Positions 1 through 5,266 of a stretch of 5,547 nucleotides of DNA are shown piece by piece (positions within the stretch are counted from its first letter, which is position 1; each line of letters starts with the position of its first letter). The stretch comes from Alphaproteobacteria bacterium. GTDB lineage: Bacteria; Pseudomonadota; Alphaproteobacteria; Puniceispirillales; Puniceispirillaceae. The translations under genes and the position numbers were made by a program. The stretch lies in assembly GCA_016780695.1 (NCBI GenBank), contig JADHLK010000102.1:1-5547 (forward strand). The letters run 5' to 3'. The notes under the pieces were generated by a model. The model was not told the origin of the DNA and did no database searches. It saw only the letters and a list, made by a program, of their open reading frames with translations.

Positions 1-860
1 CGGTAAAAGCGCGCCGCATTTTCCAGAAATACAGCTTGATGCCACTCCTCCGGCACCAGGGCCTGATGCGCCTGCACCAGCCGGGCATAGTCAGAATAAA
101 GGCTATCAACCGGAAAATTTGAGCCAAAGGCACAGCGGGCCGGGCCGAATTGGTCAAGACAGGTTTCAATGATTGGGCGGAAATCAGCTTCTCGCCAGTC
201 TGGCTGAAACATCCCCAGCCCGGATAATTTGCATAAAATCTGTGGCAGGCCAGACAGGGCCGCCAGCTGGTCTGCCCAGCGCGCCAGCCCGGTTTTGGAT
301 CGGTCCTCCGGGCTGCCTGCATGGCACAGCGCAACCGGCGTTTCGGGAACCTCCTGCAACAGCCTGGCGGTCTCCTCCATCACCTCCGGGACCAGCTGCA
401 GATCAAAGGACAGGCCGCGGCGTCCGATTTCGTGCAAACCCTCTTTGAAGGCAGGTGAGCGGAGCAGCTGGCGGGTGCCGCTCTTGGCATCCTCAGCCGC
501 AGCGCGGGCAATTATTTGGCGTGCGCCGCGCACCGAGTCCAGCTGCTGGAAGTGATCCAGCTGGCTGGCCAGCTCCGGATCGCTCAGATCGCAATAGACC
601 ACTTGAGCAAGGGGCCAATCCGGGTTGGCCTGCGCCTGCTGATCAACCCACCTGGCCTCAGCCAGCCCATCAGCTGCCCCAACCTGAATATGAACGGAGC
701 CGGTAAAGCCCAGACTGGCTGCAGCGCTGCGAAATTCGGGCAGCAGATAATCACGCTGGATAGGGGAGGGATCACCAAAAAACCGCCGCGCCCCCTTTTC
801 CATCAGCCAGGGATAATGCACCGCCTGCAAATCCCAGAGATGGTGATGGGCGTCAATCAT
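1..860 (-). CDS. Amidohydrolase-2 family protein, L-fuconolactonase-like (C-terminal end cut by window edge)
   Basis: The frame stays open from an ATG at 860-858 to the left edge, giving 286 residues. It belongs to the TIM-barrel metal-dependent hydrolases of the amidohydrolase-2 group (COG3618-like), which includes L-fuconolactonase and 2-pyrone-4,6-dicarboxylate lactonase; a cytoplasmic lactone hydrolase is the likely role. Visible marks are the N-terminal HHHLWD motif (residues 5-10, with the family HxH pair at 5 and 7), FDLQL near 152-156, LCHAG with His180, CKLSG at 210-214, and FGSNFPVD at 245-252. Many relatives have Asp where this protein has Asn248. The last visible residues, ENAARFY, match the usual C-terminal helix, so only a few residues should be missing. 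The start is supported by a GAGGTG Shine-Dalgarno site (869-874) eight bases upstream, inside the preceding gene, and by the ATGA overlap with that gene's stop, which suggests translational coupling. There is no signal peptide. The family assignment is firm; the substrate is unknown. Confidence 0.9.
   Translation of the reverse strand, partial: MIDAHHHLWDLQAVHYPWLMEKGARRFFGDPSPIQRDYLLPEFRSAAASLGFTGSVHIQVGAADGLAEARWVDQQAQANPDWPLAQVVYCDLSDPELASQLDHFQQLDSVRGARQIIARAAAEDAKSGTRQLLRSPAFKEGLHEIGRRGLSFDLQLVPEVMEETARLLQEVPETPVALCHAGSPEDRSKTGLARWADQLAALSGLPQILCKLSGLGMFQPDWREADFRPIIETCLDQFGPARCAFGSNFPVDSLYSDYARLVQAHQALVPEEWHQAVFLENAARFY
16..35. repeat. Copy 1 of a 20-base near-identical direct repeat
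   Basis: GCATTTTCCAGAAATACAGC differs from the segment at 904-923 by one base. This copy lies at the 3' end of the amidohydrolase gene. The two copies are read in different frames (AVFLENA here and LHFWKM in the other gene), so common protein ancestry does not explain the match. Chance or a small shared DNA signal remains possible. Confidence 0.5.
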
Positions 861-1867
861 GTGCGCGGCACCTCAGCCATGCGGCCCAGCACATCCAACC
901 CCTGCATTTTCCAGAAATGCAGCAGATCGATGAAAATCCAGTTTTCCGTCAGCTTGTCACCTGCCCGCCGATACATATCGATCACCCGCATATCGCCCGG
1001 TTGTTCGCTGGCGGGCATTCCCATAAAGCCGCCGGTCGGGGTCAAGGTTAGATTGGGGCGGCCAAAAAAGCCGCCATAATGCCCCTCAGCAATGCGGCAA
1101 ATATGGCCGTTGAATATCCGGTCCTTGAAGCCTGCCCGGAACGGGCCGGAATGCTGGGCGGCATAGCGTTCGATGGTATAGCTCGCCCCGATACCAGCCG
1201 GGCCCCACCAGACCATATCCTCGTTCCAGCTGCGGCGTAACTCATCCACCAGCGGCTCCTCACGCCCGCCGCGCCAGGTTTTAATATCACCCACCATATA
1301 GTCGATGGCCGCCAGCGTTTTCCCCCCTTCCTCTGGCGGTTGCGGCCCGAATAGCAGCCCATCATGGGTCAGCGGTCCCGGTTGCACCAGATGCGCGCCA
1401 GTTTGCGGCGGGAAGGGGGCCAGCCCTGCCTGCATCATCAGATGTGGAATATCAAAATACATCGCCGTCTCGACGATTTTGCCTGCTTCAATCCGGTTGA
1501 ATTCAGCATAGCGCAGCAGGGCGATTTTGCCGGTCGGCTGAATGTCAAGAAAAGGCTGATCGAACAGCCCCATCAAATGCCCCATTGAGGCGACCCAGAC
1601 CCCCTCATGGCCTGCTATCTTGTTCTCGCCTGCAAAGAAAATATCCAGCCGCCGCTGCAAGCTGCTCAAAGCTGTTCGCAAGGGCCGCCAGAATTGCCCG
1701 GCCACCGCCGCTGGTCCGGTCAGATCATTGAACGGATGAAACCCCTGCCAGTGCCAGTCTGGATGCACCGATTTTTCCAGCACCGCCTCGATCTGGTCCG
1801 GGCGCGCCGAATCAAGCGCGTCATAGAGGCTGCGTATAAGGTTCTTTGCAGATTGAAAATCACTCAT
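857..1867 (-). CDS. Double-domain SnoaL-like / NTF2-like protein
   Basis: This 336-residue soluble protein reads as two tandem SnoaL/NTF2-like alpha+beta cone domains, roughly residues 5-150 and 185-325. The first contains a Trp-rich stretch (HPDWHWQGFHPF, 35-46), PTGK (111-114) and the strand RYAEFNRIEAGKIVE (119-133). The second repeats the plan with SWNEDMVWWGPAGIG (213-227), an H-x-x-PFR segment (239-244), PTGGFMGMP (277-285) and a closing strand ENWIFIDLLHFW (308-319). Single SnoaL domains are usually about 130-150 residues, so the length fits a duplication. Members include polyketide cyclases, dehydratases and isomerases, but many are uncharacterised; no specific reaction can be assigned here. 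It lacks a signal peptide and membrane segments. It overlaps the downstream lactonase-like gene by four bases and is divergent from a sugar ABC transporter, so a role in catabolising the imported compound is inferred. The start ATG is preceded in frame by a TAA and has only a weak ribosome binding site. Confidence 0.85.
   Translation of the reverse strand: MSDFQSAKNLIRSLYDALDSARPDQIEAVLEKSVHPDWHWQGFHPFNDLTGPAAVAGQFWRPLRTALSSLQRRLDIFFAGENKIAGHEGVWVASMGHLMGLFDQPFLDIQPTGKIALLRYAEFNRIEAGKIVETAMYFDIPHLMMQAGLAPFPPQTGAHLVQPGPLTHDGLLFGPQPPEEGGKTLAAIDYMVGDIKTWRGGREEPLVDELRRSWNEDMVWWGPAGIGASYTIERYAAQHSGPFRAGFKDRIFNGHICRIAEGHYGGFFGRPNLTLTPTGGFMGMPASEQPGDMRVIDMYRRAGDKLTENWIFIDLLHFWKMQGLDVLGRMAEVPRT
904..923. 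repeat. Copy 2 of a 20-base near-identical direct repeat, containing an inverted repeat
   Basis: GCATTTTCCAGAAATGCAGC matches 16-35 at 19 of 20 bases. Here the change creates a 6-bp inverted repeat, GCATTT and AAATGC, around a five-base centre (904-920). It lies near the 3' end of the NTF2-like gene, so both copies occur close to the 3' ends of consecutive genes. Confidence 0.5.
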
Positions 1868-1897
1868 TTTTTATCTTGATTCCACTGGTTTGGGTGT

Positions 1898-1917
1898 TTT
1901 TGCAAGCGCATGCAAAA
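1898..1917. promoter_or_regulatory. Putative LacI/GalR-family operator
   Basis: The sequence TTTTGCAAGCGCATGCAAAA is an even-length palindrome with a central CG step and nine of ten positions matching between arms (the mismatch is A1905 against A1910). A central CG flanked by GCAAG-like arms is the known signature of LacI/GalR-family binding sites in sugar regulons. It lies 30 bases upstream of the NTF2-like gene start and just upstream of the predicted -35 of the transporter promoter, so one regulator could act on both directions. No regulator gene is in the window. The palindrome is seen directly; the family assignment is inferred. Confidence 0.65.
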
Positions 1918-1919
1918 TC

Positions 1920-1932
1920 AGCTTGCCAAGCT
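1920..1932. repeat. Small palindrome AGCTTG-C-CAAGCT
   Basis: A perfect 6-bp inverted repeat with a one-base centre lies two bases after the larger operator-like palindrome and overlaps the predicted -35 element of the transporter promoter. It could be a second protein-binding site or a half-related operator, since CTTGC/GCAAG words occur in both. Short palindromes of this size also arise by chance. Confidence 0.4.
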
Positions 1933-1952
1933 TCATGTAACTTGTCTAGTAT
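1923..1952 (+). promoter_or_regulatory. Predicted sigma-70-type promoter for the ABC transporter operon
   Basis: TTGCCA (1923-1928) matches five of six bases of the -35 consensus. It is followed after 18 bases by TAGTAT (1947-1952), which matches four of six of the -10 consensus. The predicted transcript start is about 1959, leaving a leader of roughly 87 bases before the binding-protein ATG. The operator-like palindromes lie just upstream of and over the -35. No equally convincing promoter was found for the minus-strand gene. The prediction is by eye only. Confidence 0.45.
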
Positions 1953-1957
1953 CTGAT

Positions 1958-1976
1958 AACTTTCAGCAAGAAAGTT
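1958..1976 (+). other. Stem-loop at the predicted 5' end of the transporter transcript
   Basis: AACTTTC (1958-1964) and GAAAGTT (1970-1976) form a perfect 7-bp stem with a five-base AGCAA loop. If transcription starts near 1959, this hairpin sits at the extreme 5' end of the mRNA, a position where hairpins can protect transcripts from decay. It has no T-tract, so it is not a terminator. The function is inferred and the stem is mostly A/T, hence modest in stability. Confidence 0.4.
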
Positions 1977-2031
1977 TGTGACGGTGGCGGGTGATTGTGG
2001 CGTAGAGCCTCCTTTATCAGCACCTAGATTT

Positions 2032-2040
2032 GAGGGAGAG
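2032..2040 (+). promoter_or_regulatory. Ribosome binding site of the binding-protein gene
   Basis: GAGGGAGAG contains GGAG (2035-2038) seven bases before the ATG at 2046, a strong and well-spaced Shine-Dalgarno match. It confirms this ATG rather than the second Met codon two codons later. A CTCCTTT stretch at 2009-2015 could pair with part of it. Confidence 0.75.
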
Positions 2041-2045
2041 CACCA

Positions 2046-3272
2046 ATGAATATGAGAATAGTGATAGCGGCGGCCAGTCTGGCTGTCTTGTCAAGCACAG
2101 CCCATGCAGGCTGTGGGATTAACGCCGGGTCAGTGCGTATTGGCGGCAATGACTTTCCGGCCATTCAAGCTGTGTCCGGCGCAGCAAAAGCTTGTGACGG
2201 GGGCGGCGTGACCGTCTCTGTTGATCTGAACAAGGATCACAAGGATCGACAGGTTGCTGCGCTGACGGCAAATCCTGCTGAATTTACCACTTCCATCATT
2301 AATAACAGCGCGCTTGTTGCATTGATGAATGATGGGCTGGCCCAGCCGCTGGATGACCTGATTGCCAAGCATGGGAAAGACCTGCAGGCTATGCAGAAGG
2401 TGACCATTGATGGTAAGGTTATGGCTGTTGCCTTCATGGCAAATGCCCAGCATTTGTTCTATCGCAAGGACATTCTTGATAAAGCTGGTGTCGGTGTTCC
2501 GTCCACCTATGAAGAGGTTTTGGCAGCAGCCAAGGCAATCAAGGATAAAGGGCTGATGGATTATCCGATTGCCGGGACCTATTCAGGATGGAATCTTGGT
2601 CTGGAATTCATCAATATGTATCACGGCCATGGCGGTGAATTCTTCAAGTCAGGCAGCGCTGAGCCCTCAGTAAACAATGCCAAGGGCGTTGCGACCCTGA
2701 AGATGATGAAAGCCCTGACCGCCTATATGAACCCGGATTTTCTGACCTATGATTCAAATGCCGTTCAAGCAGATTGGGAAGCCGGGAATGTAGCCCTCAC
2801 AAATCTGTGGGGCTCCCGCGCCGGGGCGGTCACCGATGGTGAAGGCTCTACCGCAGAAATTGAGAGCAACACCATGTTTGCTTCGGCACCGACTGTGGCT
2901 GGCCAGAGCATCCCTGCAACGACCTTGTGGTGGGATGGTTTTGCCATTGCGAAAAATGCCTCAGGCGCAGATGCCGAGGCAACCTTCATCACCATGATGA
3001 ACGGGATTTCGCCGGAAATGGCTGCTGCCAATGTGGATGCCGCTCCTTGGTTGATCAAAGGTGCTGTGCCCCAGCCGACTGATGCTGGTGTGCTGGCCTC
3101 CGCCCAGGGGGGTGCGAAGCCCTATCCTATGCTGCCTTATATGGGGGCCATGCACTCAGCCGCCAGCGCAGAAATCGTTGATTTCCTGCAAGGCAAGGAA
3201 AGTGCAGAACAAGCACTGGCCGATTTGGAAGCAGCCTATATCGCTGCTGCCAAGGAAAAAGGCTTTCTCTAG
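2046..3272 (+). CDS. Sugar ABC transporter periplasmic substrate-binding protein (family 1, CUT1 type)
   Basis: This 408-residue protein has a Sec signal peptide: Arg4, a hydrophobic stretch at 5-15, then STAHA with predicted cleavage after Ala21. It captures a carbohydrate in the periplasm and delivers it to the two permeases encoded downstream. Its length and pattern fit the extracellular solute-binding family 1 (MalE-like): AFMANAQHLFYRKDILDKAGV with the usual PSTYEEVLAAAKAIKD after it, a SGWNLGLEF segment, the Trp-containing ALTNLWGSRAG and TTLWWDGFAIAK stretches typical of the sugar cleft and hinge, and a C-terminal EQALADLEAAY helix. The mature protein has exactly two cysteines, Cys23 and Cys50, which probably form a disulfide near the N terminus. 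Cys23 is not a lipobox cysteine, because His occupies the -3 position. It is the first gene of the transporter operon and is followed by a terminator-like hairpin. The ligand cannot be read from sequence. Confidence 0.95.
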   Translation: MNMRIVIAAASLAVLSSTAHAGCGINAGSVRIGGNDFPAIQAVSGAAKACDGGGVTVSVDLNKDHKDRQVAALTANPAEFTTSIINNSALVALMNDGLAQPLDDLIAKHGKDLQAMQKVTIDGKVMAVAFMANAQHLFYRKDILDKAGVGVPSTYEEVLAAAKAIKDKGLMDYPIAGTYSGWNLGLEFINMYHGHGGEFFKSGSAEPSVNNAKGVATLKMMKALTAYMNPDFLTYDSNAVQADWEAGNVALTNLWGSRAGAVTDGEGSTAEIESNTMFASAPTVAGQSIPATTLWWDGFAIAKNASGADAEATFITMMNGISPEMAAANVDAAPWLIKGAVPQPTDAGVLASAQGGAKPYPMLPYMGAMHSAASAEIVDFLQGKESAEQALADLEAAYIAAAKEKGFL

Positions 3273-3286
3273 GCCGCGACTTTTTT

Positions 3287-3321
3287 GCAGGGAGCAGCGT
3301 TTTGCTCCCTGCTATTTTTTT
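3287..3321 (+). terminator. Rho-independent terminator-like hairpin between binding protein and permease genes
   Basis: GCAGGGAGCA (3287-3296) pairs perfectly with TGCTCCCTGC (3303-3312) around a six-base loop, and is followed by TATTTTTTT. This is the classic form of an intrinsic terminator, 14 bases after the binding-protein stop. Because the permease genes follow on the same strand with no obvious promoter of their own, it more likely reduces read-through than ends the operon. It may also protect the 3' end of the upstream mRNA. Both roles are known for such hairpins in ABC sugar operons. Confidence 0.85.
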
Positions 3322-3347
3322 GTTCTTTTATCACTGAGATAGATGTT

Positions 3348-4379
3348 ATGCCGCATCGCACCTTCATCAGTTTCATCTGGCCATCCGCTTTGGCGATGAT
3401 GCTTTTTATCGCCTTGCCAATCATCTCAGTGGCTATCCAGTCTCTTTATATCCAGCACGAACAGGTTATTGAAACGGTCAAGAATTGCGGACCTTTCGGA
3501 TGCACTGAGAGCGTTGTGGTTAATGTTGAGGCAACAGAAAAAATCCGGGCTGAACAGCCGCTGGGCCGGTTTAATGCACTGGGCACTTATACCAATCGCA
3601 ACCATCTTGCCTTTGCTGAAATAGCGGCGGCTTGGAAAGCCAGCGCAAATTGGTCTGGCTTTTTTGCCGCGATAACCAATCTGCCATTCTACAAAGCCTT
3701 GTTTTTCACCTTGTCTTACACGCTGGTAGTAACGCCGCTGGTTATTCTGCTTGGTTTTTTTGTAGCGTTGGCTGTCAATCGGTTGCCTTCTATCTTTAAG
3801 GGGCCGACGATCTTCTTTTCCCTTTTGCCAATGATTGTAACGCCGCTGATTGGCTCGCTGATCCTGTTCTGGATGATTGATGCAAAAGGTATTATCGGCG
3901 GCAGTTTGCAGCTGTTATTTGATGATCCTGACCTTTCTTTGAAAGCCTCTCCAACGCTGACTTGGATAACGCTCTTCGTTTATGGGGTTTGGCATCATGC
4001 CCCGTTCGCCTTTGTGGTTTTTTATGCTGGCTTGCAAACAGTGCCGAAAGATATTCTTGAAAGTGCCATGATAGATGGGGCCAATCGCTGGCAGCAAATA
4101 CGCCATGTGGTCATTCCGCATCTGATACCTTTGGGGGTATTCATCGCGCTTATTCAGCTGATGGATAATTTCCGCGTGTTTGAACCTATTGTCGGTTTCA
4201 ATGCCTCGGCCAGCGCCACCTCGCTGTCTTGGATAATTTACAATGATTTGCGCACCGGTGACGGGACAACGCTGTTTGGGTCGGCGGCGGCCACTTCGAT
4301 GCTGACTATTTTAGGTGTTGCCATCTTGCTGGCTCCGGTTTTAATCCGGGCCTGGCGTGCAAACCAGCGAATGGCTTGA
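3348..4379 (+). CDS. Sugar ABC transporter permease, MalF-like inner-membrane subunit
   Basis: This 343-residue integral membrane protein forms half of the translocation channel. Six hydrophobic segments are visible, near residues 8-32, 118-143, 152-178, 205-230, 256-275 and 313-335. The cytoplasmic EAA loop is clear at about 237-258 (LESAMIDGANRWQQIRHVVIPH), with Gly244 and the I-P ending that contacts the ATPase. Between the first two segments lies a long hydrophilic region of about 80 residues, predicted periplasmic, containing CGPFGC (Cys47 and Cys52). The start chosen is the ATG at 3348: an in-frame TTG at 3285 would place translation inside the terminator hairpin and add an implausible Cys/Phe-rich tail. 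The Shine-Dalgarno match is weak (GAGA about 3336-3339). It is followed by the second permease after eight bases, as expected for a CUT1 cassette. The substrate is unknown. Confidence 0.93.
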   Translation: MPHRTFISFIWPSALAMMLFIALPIISVAIQSLYIQHEQVIETVKNCGPFGCTESVVVNVEATEKIRAEQPLGRFNALGTYTNRNHLAFAEIAAAWKASANWSGFFAAITNLPFYKALFFTLSYTLVVTPLVILLGFFVALAVNRLPSIFKGPTIFFSLLPMIVTPLIGSLILFWMIDAKGIIGGSLQLLFDDPDLSLKASPTLTWITLFVYGVWHHAPFAFVVFYAGLQTVPKDILESAMIDGANRWQQIRHVVIPHLIPLGVFIALIQLMDNFRVFEPIVGFNASASATSLSWIIYNDLRTGDGTTLFGSAAATSMLTILGVAILLAPVLIRAWRANQRMA

Positions 4380-4381
4380 GG
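4378..4381 (+). promoter_or_regulatory. Ribosome binding site deciding the second permease start
   Basis: GAGG overlaps the stop codon of the first permease and stands six bases before the ATG at 4388. This favours that ATG over the in-frame TTG at 4376, which overlaps the same stop codon but has no suitable site ahead of it. Confidence 0.7.
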
Positions 4382-4387
4382 ATTATC

Positions 4388-5260
4388 ATGGCCCGCACTG
4401 TGCCAACATGGCTGTCTATCCTGAGCCTCGGATTTCTTGTGCTTTGGTTGCTCTTGGCCGCATTCCCGTTTTTCTGGACCTTGTGGGGCAGTTTTAAGGT
4501 AGAGGCTGATTTTTTTTCCAAGCAGAATTGGACGAACGCGATTTTTGGTGTGCGCACCCTTGCTGAAACCGGCGCGCATTATACCGGGGCGGGGTATGAG
4601 GGGGCGTGGATCAAAGAAGAATTCTGGAAAGCCTCAATAAATACGCTGGTCATGACTATTTCAGTTGTGGCGATTTCGCTAACGCTGGGCACTCTGGGCG
4701 GTTATGCGCTCTCCAGATCACCTTTCCGGTATGCTTTCTGGATTTTGATTATCGCACTGGTTTTTCGGGCTATGCCGCACATTACTCTGGTGTCCGGCTA
4801 TCTGTTTCCTTTTTTTGAGCTGAATCTCTGGGGGCATCTCACAACAACGATTATTGTGATGGTGGCGATCAACCAGCCCTTTACCCTGTGGATGCTGCAC
4901 AGCTTTTTTCTCAATATTCCGAAAGATTTGGATGAGAGCGCTCTGGTCGATGGCTGCACACGCTTTCAGGCCTTTCGCTATGTGATTATTCCAGTTATGT
5001 GGCCAGGCGTTATCACCACTGGGTTATTCAGTTTTCTGCTCGCCTATAATGACTTCGCCCTGACCGGATTGCTGCTGACTGAAGAAAACCAGACCATGGT
5101 GCCGGCGATTGCCGGGTTTTTGGGGTCAACCCAGCAACAAGGCAATGTGATGTATGCCGTGGCAGCGGTCGTATCAGCAACCGCACCACTTTTTGTGCTT
5201 GTTATGTTTTTCCAGCGACAGATCGTCAGCGGGCTTACCGCTGGGGCAGTAAAGGGATAA
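4388..5260 (+). CDS. Sugar ABC transporter permease, MalG-like inner-membrane subunit
   Basis: This 290-residue protein is the second channel subunit and should pair with the upstream permease. Its length is close to that of MalG-type subunits (about 280-300). Hydrophobic segments lie near residues 9-30, 84-108, 115-140, 150-173, 203-222 and 255-275. The EAA loop spans about 181-202 (LDESALVDGCTRFQAFRYVIIP) with the conserved Gly189. A periplasmic stretch at about 36-80, between the first two segments, carries aromatic and Gly residues (GAHYTGAGYEGAW) and is somewhat longer than in minimal MalG proteins. The gene starts eight bases after the previous stop and ends six bases before the ATPase start, so the three are probably co-transcribed and co-translated. 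ATG at 4388 is preferred because of its GAGG site. Confidence 0.94.
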   Translation: MARTVPTWLSILSLGFLVLWLLLAAFPFFWTLWGSFKVEADFFSKQNWTNAIFGVRTLAETGAHYTGAGYEGAWIKEEFWKASINTLVMTISVVAISLTLGTLGGYALSRSPFRYAFWILIIALVFRAMPHITLVSGYLFPFFELNLWGHLTTTIIVMVAINQPFTLWMLHSFFLNIPKDLDESALVDGCTRFQAFRYVIIPVMWPGVITTGLFSFLLAYNDFALTGLLLTEENQTMVPAIAGFLGSTQQQGNVMYAVAAVVSATAPLFVLVMFFQRQIVSGLTAGAVKG

Positions 5261-5266
5261 AGAGCG

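Noticed and set aside
173..555. Two overlapping plus-strand open frames of 91 and 108 codons
   Set aside because: Both are antisense to the hydrolase gene, with no convincing ribosome binding site or family resemblance.
516..1079. 187-codon open frame on the plus strand across the start of the hydrolase gene
   Set aside because: It is antisense to the hydrolase and the NTF2-like gene, whose proteins have clear family motifs; its translation has no recognisable motif and is Pro/Arg-rich, as shadow frames of GC-rich genes are.
1868..1897. Promoter for the minus-strand genes close to the start codon
   Set aside because: No pair of -35 and -10 boxes with proper spacing was found by eye on the minus strand; a promoter must exist but cannot be placed.
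2103..2114. Possible lipoprotein cleavage site before Cys23 of the binding protein
   Set aside because: The residues before the cysteine are His-Ala-Gly, with no hydrophobic residue at -3, while AHA is a standard signal peptidase I site; the cysteine has a likely disulfide partner at 50.
2130..2453. Minus-strand open frame of 107 codons inside the binding-protein gene
   Set aside because: It is fully embedded in a convincing solute-binding protein gene and has low-complexity, motif-free content.
3285..3347. Upstream TTG start for the first permease
   Set aside because: It would begin inside a terminator hairpin and add a Cys/Phe-rich 21-residue extension; the ATG at 3348 gives a normal MalF-like N terminus.
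4376..4387. TTG start for the second permease overlapping the previous stop
   Set aside because: It lacks a ribosome binding site, whereas the ATG at 4388 has GAGG at six bases.
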